This document shows, in pieces, positions 35,825-44,539 of a stretch of 64,000 nt of DNA (position 1 is the first letter of the stretch; every line of letters starts with the position of its first letter). Source of the DNA: a virus; the IMG/VR virus record IMGVR_UViG_3300037104_000592, positions 18,377 through 82,376 of that record. One strand, written 5' to 3'. The translations under genes and the position numbers were made by a program. The notes under the pieces were generated by a model that did no database searches, was not told the DNA's origin, and was given only the letters and a program-made list of their open reading frames with translations.

Positions 35825-35880
35825 CCCTCCCGATAACTATTTTTGATTTAAAGAACAAATAAAAGTCGTGGAGGAATAGA

Positions 35881-36756
35881 GTGTATAAAGATATAGCGAT
35901 TATAGGTTTAGGAAGTATAGGAGGTTTTTTATCGAGCAATATCATAAACATAGACACAATAAAATCTTTGGTTTTAGTTGATTATGATAGAGTAGAACTG
36001 GAAAATTTGAAAAATTCAATTTATAAAAAATCAGATGTTGGGAAATTTAAAGTTGAATGTGTATCTTCCGTTATAAAATTGTTCAATAGTGAAATAAATA
36101 TTACAGCAATAAAAGATAGATATATAGAGGGAAAAACAAAAATTCCAAAATGCGATTTAGTTATTGATTGTAGAGATTTTGTTTATGATAGAGGTTCAGA
36201 AATAAATATGAGATTATATATCTCTTCTAGACATTTAATAATTGATTGTAGAAAAGATATAAAATATCAATTACACTATGAAGGAAAATATATAGATACA
36301 TTAACAAAATCTGATATTTATTCTGCTACAGCTAATTTGTCAAGATTGATATTTAATGAAGAATTAAATGATATAATTAAAAACAATTTAGTTCATACAA
36401 TAGATATGGATGAATGCTTAAAATCAAGTGAAGAAACTTTAAATAACTATAATAATAAAATGGAAGTTGTTATGGATTATCATAAAAAGAATGATTGTTT
36501 CATAAATTTTCTTGAAAATGCAGAAAATATAATAAATTTCAATAAAAAAAGTGAAGTGAAAATTTGTCTAAACGATAAAAGATTTCCATTATCTACTAAA
36601 ATAATACCAAAAAATTATATTCAAAATGTAAATGACTTAAGTAAAAATTTTTTATCAATAATACCAGCTAAAAATCATAGTAGTTATATAGTTAAATCAA
36701 TTATAGAAAAAAATATTTGTTATGTAATTTTAATACCAGAAACAGGGGCTGCTTAA
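35881..36756 (+). CDS. second ThiF/E1-like protein with extra C-terminal domain
   Basis: GTG start at 35881 after GTGGAGGAA. 291 aa. Rossmann motif IIGLGSIGG at residues 8-15; LVDYDRVELENLKNS has the conserved D...D...E..N; SDVGKFKVE fits the 'dvG.pKa' helix; LVIDCRD near 94 corresponds to the D-N/D-R site. The usual arginine finger RQ is changed (NS), and the C-terminal ~70 residues (KICLNDKRFPLSTKI... to ILIPETGAA) are beta-rich and end Gly-Ala-Ala. That tail might be a beta-grasp-like extension; this is weak. Paired with a small E2-like gene two bases downstream. Confidence 0.7.
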   Translation: MYKDIAIIGLGSIGGFLSSNIINIDTIKSLVLVDYDRVELENLKNSIYKKSDVGKFKVECVSSVIKLFNSEINITAIKDRYIEGKTKIPKCDLVIDCRDFVYDRGSEINMRLYISSRHLIIDCRKDIKYQLHYEGKYIDTLTKSDIYSATANLSRLIFNEELNDIIKNNLVHTIDMDECLKSSEETLNNYNNKMEVVMDYHKKNDCFINFLENAENIINFNKKSEVKICLNDKRFPLSTKIIPKNYIQNVNDLSKNFLSIIPAKNHSSYIVKSIIEKNICYVILIPETGAA

Positions 36757-36758
36757 AA

Positions 36759-37100
36759 ATGAGCATAAAAACTATTACTATTGAGAAAAAAATAACACCA
36801 AGAATTGCTATTTATAAACGAGATGCCTTTGATATTTTAGAGGTTGATCCAGAATTCATGATAAATAAATATGAGATAACTTTAAAAGAATCAAAAGTAG
36901 TTTCTTTAAAATTATTTGCTTTACATCCAAATTGTAATCCAGATACTGGAGAATTTTGTTTAGGTCCTGACATAATTGAAAATCAAGCAAATGAATATCT
37001 TTTAGAAAAAGTTATTCCTTATACACTATCAGTATATAATTTAGATAGTTGTTATTTCAGGCCAAAAAATGGAAAAGTAAAATATGGAATAATGAAATGA
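36759..37100 (+). CDS. small E2-like conjugating protein candidate
   Basis: ATG 36759 is preceded by the end of the second E1-like gene; 113 aa. The core LFALHPNCNPDTGEFCLGPD has an HPN triad (H56-P57-N58) with Cys67 11 positions after His, close to the HPN-x7-C spacing of E2 enzymes (G-x-I/V-C-L). FAL before it and VIPYTLSVYNLDSCYF after it fit the E2 beta-strand and crossover regions. The same G-x-[V/F]-C-L-G-P is in the 874-aa protein. The small size, about 110 aa, is short for an E2 and the N-terminal helix is minimal, so this could be a degenerate or RWD-like domain. Confidence 0.6.
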   Translation: MSIKTITIEKKITPRIAIYKRDAFDILEVDPEFMINKYEITLKESKVVSLKLFALHPNCNPDTGEFCLGPDIIENQANEYLLEKVIPYTLSVYNLDSCYFRPKNGKVKYGIMK

Positions 37101-37119
37101 TTAGAGAGGTGGTGATTAT

Positions 37120-37335
37120 TTGAAAAATGCAACCAGATATAAAGAGAAAGTTATTAATGTTGTATCTGATATTATTGATGAATTAGAACCAATTATAAAA
37201 AAAGCAGGGAATAGTTTTATACACTTTGCTAAAGAGTTATCAGAGGAAAAATTAGAAGAATTATTGAATAAAGGAAAAAATAAAGTAAAAAGCAAATTAA
37301 AAAAAGGAGAAAACAATGCCTCCAAAAAAGAATAA
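37120..37335 (+). CDS. hypothetical helical protein, 71 aa, TTG start
   Basis: TTG start at 37120 with GAGGTGG upstream. All-helical, Lys- and Glu-rich (MKNATRYKEKVINVVSDI; ELSEEKLEELLNKGKNKVKS), ending in a Lys-rich tail. Overlaps the next gene by 20 bases. Located between the ubiquitin-like unit and the RNAP genes. No family recognised. Confidence 0.6.
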   Translation: MKNATRYKEKVINVVSDIIDELEPIIKKAGNSFIHFAKELSEEKLEELLNKGKNKVKSKLKKGENNASKKE

Positions 37336-37543
37336 GGATAAAGAGCAAAATTTCTTCAATGAATATTTTGAAAAAGAGATGACTAAGTTTGTAGACTCAA
37401 GAATAAAAGAAAACATTGAGAAAGATTCAAGTGAGATAGTTAGTACTTTATTTCCTTATATAGATAAAGTTATAAGTGATAAAATTAAAGAGCATATACA
37501 ATTTTTAGGAGAGACTTTAATAAAAACATTCAAACAGGAGTAA
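37316..37543 (+). CDS. hypothetical helical protein, 75 aa
   Basis: ATG 37316 with AAAGGAGA upstream. Charged helical sequence (NFFNEYFEKEMTKFVDSRI, SDKIKEHIQFLGETLIKTF). It lies seven bases before the RNAP beta-prime gene, as small RNAP-associated proteins often do, but no omega-subunit motif is seen. Confidence 0.62.
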   Translation: MPPKKNKDKEQNFFNEYFEKEMTKFVDSRIKENIEKDSSEIVSTLFPYIDKVISDKIKEHIQFLGETLIKTFKQE

Positions 37544-37550
37544 AAACTAA

Positions 37551-40247
37551 ATGCCAAATATATTAAACATAGATAAGTTTTGTGAAAACTTAAAAGGAAT
37601 TTCTTCTTTAAAAGCTATTGATAAAAGAAAATTCCATCCAAATGGATTATTCTCAGAGCAGATATTTGGTCCTTTAAAAAATTATACATGTCAATGTGGA
37701 ATATATCATGGAGTATCCAATGCAGGTGGAACTTGCGAAATATGTGGAGTTGATATTGTTCATAGTATTGAGAGAAGAAGAAGATTTGGAAAAATTGTTC
37801 TACCTTTGAAAGTTGTTAATCCAATTTTTTATGATTTGGTTATAAAATTGGGTGGAAATATATTAAAAAAGAATATAGATGAGTTAATGAAAAATGAAAA
37901 AAGTTATTTATATAAAGATGAAAATGATTATATTGTAGAAACTAAGTTACCCCATCCTACTAATACTCAAATATGGGATAGATCTGAAGCAATTTTTGAA
38001 TTAGTAAATGGACTTGCTACAGAGTTGGGAAATAATGAAAGTGGAATGGGAATTAAAGAATGGGAATTAATAAAAAATAATATTGATTGTTTATTTATTA
38101 AAAATGTTATAGTGTTACCACCTGATTTAAGACCTGCTGCAAAAGGAATGGATAAGAACGATCAACGAATGGATAAGATAAATAGATTTTATGTTCAAAT
38201 TCTTACAAAAAAAGAAAGTATGAGAAATACTCCTATAAATATAGAAACTGATAAAAGCGTATATTACAATTTTTTCAAGCAATTACAGAGAGATGTTAAT
38301 GAATTATATGAACATATTATTTCAAAAATATCCAAGAAAGAAGGTTTAATAAGAGGAAATATTTTAGGGAAGAGAATAGATTTCTCAGGTAGAGCTGTTA
38401 TTGTTCCAGAACCTTCTTTGAAATTAGATGAATGTAGTCTTCCATATTTAATGGTTTTAGAATTATTTAAAATTCAATTATCTAAAAAACTTATAGATTT
38501 AAAACAGTTTAAATTATTAAATGAAGCAATTGATTTTGTTGATAGGTGTATAGAATTATCAGATCCTATTTTATTTAATATTTGTCAAGACATAGTTAAA
38601 AATGAAGTTTGTTTACTTAATAGACAACCAACTTTACATAGATTAGGAATGATTGGATTTAAGATAAAAACTTCTTTAGATAAAGTTATAAAGATACACC
38701 CCCTAGTTTGTCCAGGATTTAATTCGGATTTTGATGGAGATCAAATGGCAGTATATATTCCGATTTCTGATAGGACAAAAGCAGAAGTTAGAGAAAAATT
38801 TATGTCAACTAAAAATTTATCTAATCCTTCAAATGGAAGTTTAATTACTATTCCAAGTCAGGATATGGTTTTAGGAATTTATATGTTGACTACATCATCA
38901 TTTGGAGAAGTTGAATATAAAGGTGAAAAAATAACAATTGGATCCAAAATATTCAATGAATGTTTACCAAGTGATTATCCATTAATAAATGGTTCAATAA
39001 ATAATAAGATCTTAAAAGAAACATTAAATGATATTAAAAATAAATATCCAGATGAAATAGTAACTGAAGTATTAGATAAAATAAAAGAAGTTGGTTTTAG
39101 ATTTTCAACAATATATGGAACCTCAATGTCTTTGAAGCATATTTCAATTGATGGAATTGATAAAATTAAAAATGATATTTATTCATTGGATAATATTCAA
39201 GATCAATTATCTGCAATCTCTAGTAAAAAAACTGAAGATATAATGAGGAAAAACTTTAAATATTCTTATCTTATAGATTCAGGTGCAAGAGGAAAATGGG
39301 ATCAGGTAAGACAAATAATTTTAACAAGAGGATATATTTCTAATTTTCAAGGAGATATTCTCCCAACCCCAATAAAGCATAATTTAATAGAAGGTTTAGA
39401 TCAACAAGAGTTTTTTAATTCAACATACGGTTGTAGAAAAGGATTATTAGATGTTGCATTAAATACAGGTGATTCTGGATATTTATCTAGAAAATTAATT
39501 TTCACTTGTGTTAACTTAATAATTGGGGAAGAAGATGATTGTGGAACAACAGATTATCTTGATATATTAGTTACTAGTGAAAAGAAAGCAAAAATGTTAA
39601 TTGGAAGATATTATTTAAATGATGGAAATTTATCTGAAATAACAGTTGAAAATCATAAAGGATTTGTTGGAAAATTAATTCAACTTAGAAGTCCTATTTT
39701 CTGTAAAAATGAAGAACTATGTCATAAATGTTATGGAAACTTATATAAAAATTTACATAGTAAGTTTGTAGGAATTATAGCTGCTCAAGCATGTGGAGAA
39801 GCTGGAGTTCAGCTAATTTTGAGAACATTCCATACAAGTGGTGTAGCAAAGATTTCGGAAGATCAAACAGATATGAGACAGTCAGATATCGTAAGTGATT
39901 TATCTTCTGTATCAAAAGTTCTTCATAATAAAGATAAAAAGGAATATAAAGAATTAGTTTCTAATTTATTTGACTTATATATTATAAATAGAGATATTCA
40001 CCATATTCATTTTGAATGTATAATTTCTCAAATGATGTGGAAAGGTTTTAGAAAATGGAGACTTCTACCAAATAGAGATAAAATTTCTTCAGACTATTAT
40101 TCAATTCAAACAGTTCCTGAAAAAGAAAGTTGGATTGTAGGATTAGCTTTCTCAAATCCAAAAAACCATATTTTAAAAGGAATTGTTCAAGATGGAAATT
40201 ATAAAGGAATTTTTGATAAAATAATGCTAGGAGAAATACCTAGATAA
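37551..40247 (+). CDS. DNA-directed RNA polymerase beta-prime-like subunit, unsplit
   Basis: An 898-aa single polypeptide. N-terminal zinc site CQCG...CEICG (near residues 45-64) as in beta-prime; active-site Mg loop NSDFDGDQMAVYIP with three Asp near 390-398; NRQPTLHRLG near 360; RGYISNFQGDILPTPI near 600; and a trigger-loop region IIAAQACGEAGVQ-LILRTFHTSG near 740. Both the N-terminal catalytic and C-terminal trigger parts are in one gene, unlike the split subunits of phiKZ-type RNAPs. It is shorter than cellular beta-prime (about 1,400 aa). Adjacent to the beta gene, as a likely single operon. Confidence 0.93.
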   Translation: MPNILNIDKFCENLKGISSLKAIDKRKFHPNGLFSEQIFGPLKNYTCQCGIYHGVSNAGGTCEICGVDIVHSIERRRRFGKIVLPLKVVNPIFYDLVIKLGGNILKKNIDELMKNEKSYLYKDENDYIVETKLPHPTNTQIWDRSEAIFELVNGLATELGNNESGMGIKEWELIKNNIDCLFIKNVIVLPPDLRPAAKGMDKNDQRMDKINRFYVQILTKKESMRNTPINIETDKSVYYNFFKQLQRDVNELYEHIISKISKKEGLIRGNILGKRIDFSGRAVIVPEPSLKLDECSLPYLMVLELFKIQLSKKLIDLKQFKLLNEAIDFVDRCIELSDPILFNICQDIVKNEVCLLNRQPTLHRLGMIGFKIKTSLDKVIKIHPLVCPGFNSDFDGDQMAVYIPISDRTKAEVREKFMSTKNLSNPSNGSLITIPSQDMVLGIYMLTTSSFGEVEYKGEKITIGSKIFNECLPSDYPLINGSINNKILKETLNDIKNKYPDEIVTEVLDKIKEVGFRFSTIYGTSMSLKHISIDGIDKIKNDIYSLDNIQDQLSAISSKKTEDIMRKNFKYSYLIDSGARGKWDQVRQIILTRGYISNFQGDILPTPIKHNLIEGLDQQEFFNSTYGCRKGLLDVALNTGDSGYLSRKLIFTCVNLIIGEEDDCGTTDYLDILVTSEKKAKMLIGRYYLNDGNLSEITVENHKGFVGKLIQLRSPIFCKNEELCHKCYGNLYKNLHSKFVGIIAAQACGEAGVQLILRTFHTSGVAKISEDQTDMRQSDIVSDLSSVSKVLHNKDKKEYKELVSNLFDLYIINRDIHHIHFECIISQMMWKGFRKWRLLPNRDKISSDYYSIQTVPEKESWIVGLAFSNPKNHILKGIVQDGNYKGIFDKIMLGEIPR

Positions 40248-40277
40248 AAAATTTTAACACCTCAGGAGGTGAAATTA

Positions 40278-43200
40278 GTGGATATAATAAATCCAAACTA
40301 TAAAATAAATGAAGAAAACAATATATTTTCAATAAGAGAAAAAGAATATAACTTAATAAAAGATAATGTAAGAGAAATTTTAAAAGCAGCAGAAGAAGTT
40401 GGTTTTTTAGTTAATGAACTTGGAATAACGGAATCTAAATTCTCATCTGGAGAATTACAGAAAACATTAAAGAAAAATTTAGTTATAAAATTAAGACGAG
40501 GATCTTCTGACATAGACTTATCTATGGCTATTCCAAAATTAATTGATAAAAATTATGTTATAATTGGAGGAAGGAAAAAAGTTCCTTTATTTCAATTATT
40601 TGATATTCCTGTAGTTACAAGAGGAAAAACTATAAAAATCAGAACCAATGTAGCAAGTATGATGATAGTAGATGAAAAAGAATTTCCATTTATTCATCTA
40701 TCAATTTTTAATAAAAAAGTTCCATTGTCCTTAGTCATATTTGCTTACTATGGTTTAGAAGAAACAAAAAATAAATTTAGTTTAGATAAAATAGAAATTC
40801 CTGAAATAAAAACTTTACATGATAAATTAATGACAGATTTAAAAGATTTTTATGAAGGATCAGAAGGGTTTACAAAAGAAGAATTTATCAAAGAAGTTGG
40901 TAAATTCTTCTCAACAAATGATGCAAAAAATAAAGGTGAAGATTTAATTTATGCTCTAGATCTTATTTTAAAGACCGATATAATGTCAGCTAAATTTTTC
41001 AAAACTGGAAACATTTTAGATGAAATTGTTGAGGTTATTAAATTAGGTGGTTATGATGATACTGATTTAAGAAATAAAAGAGTAAGGTGTTTTGAATATG
41101 TAATTTTAGCTAAAGTATCTAAAGCAATATTTGATCTATGTATGTCAAATAGATCAACCACAAGACAAGCTAAATTTAATGTAAATTCCAGTCAAATTTT
41201 ATCAGATTGTAATGTTTCAGATATTGTTCAATTTGATTTTTCAATAAATCCAATTGAACAATTAACAAAATTAACAAGAACAAGTTTGGTTGGTCCTGGT
41301 GGGTTTGACAGAGAAAATGTTCCAGAATATCTAAGAGATATTAATCCATCAATGTTTGGAAGAATTTGTCCTGTTGATACTCCTGATAGAGATAACTGTG
41401 GAATATTACAAAGTTTATTACCAAATACACCATTAGATGAAAATTTAAAATTTACAGATGAATCATTAGAAAAATCACCTATTTCTATTCCAGTTTCTTT
41501 AGTTCCATTTTTAGAACATGATGATCAAACTAGATTACAAATGGCATCATCACAAATGAGACAGTCTATTATGTTATCAGAGTTTGAAGTTCCTATGGTT
41601 CAATCGGGATGTGAAGGGTTATATACAGATCATAGTAGCTTTATAAAAAAGGCTAGAAAAAATGGAAAAGTATCTTATGTAGATCAGTTTAATATAATTA
41701 TTGTTTATGATGATAATGATTATGATATTTTTGATGTATCAAATAGAAGAATATATGTTGAAAATATGGATGTTATGAACATATATGTTTCTAAAGGAGA
41801 TAAAGTTAAAAAAGGAACGATTATTGCTGAAAGTAATTATTGTAAAGATGGAAAAATAAATTTTGGAAGAAATTTATTAACAGCTGTTATGCCATATTAT
41901 GGATATAATTATGAGGATGCAATTGTTATTTCTGATAGATTAGTAAAAGAAAATATTTTTACATCTATTCATTATATTGATTTATCATTTGTATTACCAG
42001 CAGATAAAATTTTACTTAGTTTAGAAAAAGATAAATATAAACCCCTTCCAACTCCAAAACCATATATAGATTTGGAAGAAGGAATTACAGAAGAAGAAAA
42101 AAGAAAAAGAAAAAGAGAATTAGTTTTAAAGGGTCAACATTATGCTATAATTAAACAAATTCCATCTACTACTTTGGATTACAATTCTATTTTCGAGGAA
42201 GAGATACCTTTAACTGCTAAAAGAGATATTTTAGTAACTGAAGTAAATATTTATCCTAATAAATGGAATGACTCAATTCCAAAATTTAATGAATGGATAG
42301 ATAAAAAATCTAAAGAACAAATAGATCAAGAGAATAAATTTAAGAGAATTATTTATGAAAATCTACCAAAAAGAAATGCTGATCAATATATAAGAGATCA
42401 TAATCTAGATAGATTTTCTCATATTGGAAAGTTTAAAATTAAAGGTGAAGAAATAAAAGGAACTTTAATTGAGATGTTTGGTTTTTATGTTAGACCAATT
42501 ACTATTGGAGATAAGATTGGAAACAGACATGGAAATAAAGGTGTAATTTCAAAAATAGTTCCACATAATCTTATGCCTAAATTAGAAGATGGAAGAAATG
42601 TTGATATATGTATAAATCCTTTAGGTGTTCCTTCGAGAATGAATGTTGGTCAAATATTTGAGTTACATTCTGCAATGTCTTTATATGATTTAAAAAAGAC
42701 TATGTTAAAAATGATAAAAGAAGGAAAATCCAAAGACGAATTGAAAACATATATTTTAAATTATATTAAAATCATTGATAATACAGAAAATAATTGGTAT
42801 TATAAACAGTTTGAAAAAAATATAAAAACTATAAATAAAAAGTTTATAGAAGATCTTACTATTCTTGCTCCACCATTTGAATCATCAACTAGAAAAATGA
42901 TATTAGATGCTTGTGAATATACAAATACCAAAACTGAATTTAAAGTATACGAACCATATGAAAAAATTGATATTCATGATATAGCTTGTGGGTTTATATA
43001 TTTCTTTAGAATGGTTCACATAGCTGAAAATAGATTAGCAGCTAGAGGGATTGGTTCATATGGAAGAAGAACAATGCAACCAGGTGGTGGTCGTAAACAC
43101 AAAGGAGGACAACGTTGTGGAGAGATGGAAATCGCAGCAATCATTGCTCATGGTGGACTTGAAAATCTATATGAAACTTTAACAACCAAGTCAGATTGTA

Positions 43201-43334
43201 TAGATCTTAAAAATAAACATATTAAGCAAGAAATAGGATCAGATTTCTTTAGAGAAAAAGAAGGAGATATTATAAAACCTGAAGCAGTTCAGCTTTTAGA
43301 GAATTATCTAACTGTTTTGGGTATAGAAAAATAA
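40278..43334 (+). CDS. DNA-directed RNA polymerase beta-like subunit, complete
   Basis: The start GTG 40278 is chosen because AGGAGG (40264-40269) lies eight bases upstream; a GTG at 40269 overlaps that site. 1,018 aa. INPSMFGRICPVDTPDRDN (a variant of the TPEGPNIG pocket, with Asp-Arg), PYYGYNYEDAIVISDRL, GDKIGNRHGNKGVISKIVPH near 744 with LNPLGVPSRMN-type motif (INPLGVPSRMNVGQ), and GGQRCGEMEIAAIIAHGG near the end. It pairs with the beta-prime gene upstream. The rifampicin-pocket change is worth noting. A hairpin follows the stop. Confidence 0.93.
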   Translation: MDIINPNYKINEENNIFSIREKEYNLIKDNVREILKAAEEVGFLVNELGITESKFSSGELQKTLKKNLVIKLRRGSSDIDLSMAIPKLIDKNYVIIGGRKKVPLFQLFDIPVVTRGKTIKIRTNVASMMIVDEKEFPFIHLSIFNKKVPLSLVIFAYYGLEETKNKFSLDKIEIPEIKTLHDKLMTDLKDFYEGSEGFTKEEFIKEVGKFFSTNDAKNKGEDLIYALDLILKTDIMSAKFFKTGNILDEIVEVIKLGGYDDTDLRNKRVRCFEYVILAKVSKAIFDLCMSNRSTTRQAKFNVNSSQILSDCNVSDIVQFDFSINPIEQLTKLTRTSLVGPGGFDRENVPEYLRDINPSMFGRICPVDTPDRDNCGILQSLLPNTPLDENLKFTDESLEKSPISIPVSLVPFLEHDDQTRLQMASSQMRQSIMLSEFEVPMVQSGCEGLYTDHSSFIKKARKNGKVSYVDQFNIIIVYDDNDYDIFDVSNRRIYVENMDVMNIYVSKGDKVKKGTIIAESNYCKDGKINFGRNLLTAVMPYYGYNYEDAIVISDRLVKENIFTSIHYIDLSFVLPADKILLSLEKDKYKPLPTPKPYIDLEEGITEEEKRKRKRELVLKGQHYAIIKQIPSTTLDYNSIFEEEIPLTAKRDILVTEVNIYPNKWNDSIPKFNEWIDKKSKEQIDQENKFKRIIYENLPKRNADQYIRDHNLDRFSHIGKFKIKGEEIKGTLIEMFGFYVRPITIGDKIGNRHGNKGVISKIVPHNLMPKLEDGRNVDICINPLGVPSRMNVGQIFELHSAMSLYDLKKTMLKMIKEGKSKDELKTYILNYIKIIDNTENNWYYKQFEKNIKTINKKFIEDLTILAPPFESSTRKMILDACEYTNTKTEFKVYEPYEKIDIHDIACGFIYFFRMVHIAENRLAARGIGSYGRRTMQPGGGRKHKGGQRCGEMEIAAIIAHGGLENLYETLTTKSDCIDLKNKHIKQEIGSDFFREKEGDIIKPEAVQLLENYLTVLGIEK

Positions 43335-43339
43335 TTAAT

Positions 43340-43369
43340 TGGGAGATTAATTGTGAAATTAATCTCCCA
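43340..43369 (+). terminator. strong hairpin after RNAP beta gene
   Basis: A 13-bp perfect stem (43340-43352 with 43357-43369) with a GTGA tetraloop of the GNRA type, five bases after the beta stop. The T-run that follows is only ATTTTA, so it may be a weak terminator or a transcript-end stabiliser. Confidence 0.6.
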
Positions 43370-43387
43370 CATTTTATGGTGAAAAAT

Positions 43388-43561
43388 ATGCCTTGCAATT
43401 TATGTAAAGGGTTTGGATATGAAAAATGGTTTATATATAATCCTGGTTCTAGTCAAGCAATTATTGAACCACGTGATTGTCCAGAATGTAAAGGAACTGG
43501 ATTAGATTGGACTGATATAATCTTAGAAAAACCAGAACTATATAATAGTAAAATATATTAG
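43388..43561 (+). CDS. small zinc-ribbon protein, DW-motif family, 57 aa
   Basis: Start ATG 43388 chosen because the product then begins MPCNLCKGFGYEK, as the related genes begin MKCPFC or MLCPRC. Cys pairs CNLCKG and CPECKGTGLDWTDII. This is the minimal form of the seven-member family in this window, and the next two genes are close relatives (both share LEKPELYNSKIY or LEYPDLYNKKIY at the end). Confidence 0.72.
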   Translation: MPCNLCKGFGYEKWFIYNPGSSQAIIEPRDCPECKGTGLDWTDIILEKPELYNSKIY

Positions 43562-43573
43562 ATGGTGTAATAG

Positions 43574-43813
43574 ATGGTTTTAATATGTAAAAAATGTAAC
43601 GGAGCAGGAAAAAAATTAAAAACTGAACTAATTCATAAACATTCATTTCCAGTATATCCAAGAGATTATAGATCATATTCTGCTGGTCCTTGTAAACTAT
43701 GTAATGGAAATTCTTGGTATTATGTTAATTGGGTAGATTTAGTTTTAGAATATCCAGATTTATATAATAAAAAAATATATAGGTTAGAAGAAGATGAAAT
43801 GTCCGTTTTGTAA
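43574..43813 (+). CDS. small zinc-ribbon protein, DW-motif family, 79 aa
   Basis: CKKCNGAG near the N-terminus, then CKLCNGNSWYYVNWVDLVL. Its C-terminal YPDLYNKKIY matches the end of the preceding gene (KPELYNSKIY), showing tandem duplication. The reading frame overlaps the next by 20 bases. Confidence 0.72.
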   Translation: MVLICKKCNGAGKKLKTELIHKHSFPVYPRDYRSYSAGPCKLCNGNSWYYVNWVDLVLEYPDLYNKKIYRLEEDEMSVL

Positions 43814-43979
43814 TAAAGGGTTTTATGAATATATAGCAGGAAGTGAAAAAACTGATTTTAATATTAATGATATAAATCCTGATAATATAATATATAAAAA
43901 AGCAAAGTGTATAGTATGTAAAGGCTCTGGAATTTTGGATTGGGTTGATTCAATTATATATGGTTATATGGGAGAATAA
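43794..43979 (+). CDS. small zinc-ribbon protein, DW-motif family, 61 aa
   Basis: MKCPFCNKGF then CIVCKGSGILDWVDSII. The longer spacer between the two Cys pairs distinguishes it from its neighbours. Third in a tandem set of four. Confidence 0.72.
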   Translation: MKCPFCNKGFYEYIAGSEKTDFNINDINPDNIIYKKAKCIVCKGSGILDWVDSIIYGYMGE

Positions 43980-43981
43980 AT

Positions 43982-44266
43982 ATGCTATGTCCAAGATGCA
44001 ATGGAGTTAAAGAAATAATTGTTGCAAATTTTAATTCTTATTCAGTATTTGAAAGATGTAAAATGTGTAAAGGAACAGGGGAAGCAGATTGGTTAGATAT
44101 AGTAGTATGTGAAAAAAATTCATCATTTTTGTTTGATGAAGAAGAATTTTCATATTTTATTAAAGAAAATGAACCGAACGTTGATATTTTTGCTGTAAAA
44201 GCTCAGATGGAAGAACTATTATCAAGTTCAAAATATAGATATAAAATTCATCATTTAAAAGATTGA
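43982..44266 (+). CDS. small zinc-ribbon protein, DW-motif family, 94 aa
   Basis: MLCPRCNGVK then CKMCKGTGEADWLDIVV, followed by a 45-residue acidic helical extension that its relatives lack. Fourth member of the tandem set. The stop is 15 bases before the next start. Confidence 0.72.
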   Translation: MLCPRCNGVKEIIVANFNSYSVFERCKMCKGTGEADWLDIVVCEKNSSFLFDEEEFSYFIKENEPNVDIFAVKAQMEELLSSSKYRYKIHHLKD

Positions 44267-44281
44267 GGTGCAAATTGAAAT

Positions 44282-44539
44282 ATGTTAGGTAAACAATATT
44301 GTCCTGAATGTGGAGCAGAAATAGGATTTGATATTAAAATCCCAGAAAAGTCTTATTTAATTGATTATGATAAAGGATTTTCTAGAAATGATAATAATGA
44401 TGCTTGGAGTCCAAATGGAGATGGTTTATATTTTGAGTTTTATTGCACGGAAGATATGATGCATGAATTAAATGATAGTATATCAGAAGAGTGGAAAGAC
44501 GAAGTTATTAAAAATTTTAAAGATTGGATAAAAAAATAA
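44282..44539 (+). CDS. small zinc-ribbon protein, 85 aa
   Basis: CPECGAEIGFD at the N-terminus gives one Cys pair; the rest (SWSPNGDG-like NDAWSPNGDGLYFEFYCTE) carries a further Cys but no second pair or DW motif, so it is not in the DW family. Ends with an amphipathic helix. Unknown function. Confidence 0.62.
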   Translation: MLGKQYCPECGAEIGFDIKIPEKSYLIDYDKGFSRNDNNDAWSPNGDGLYFEFYCTEDMMHELNDSISEEWKDEVIKNFKDWIKK

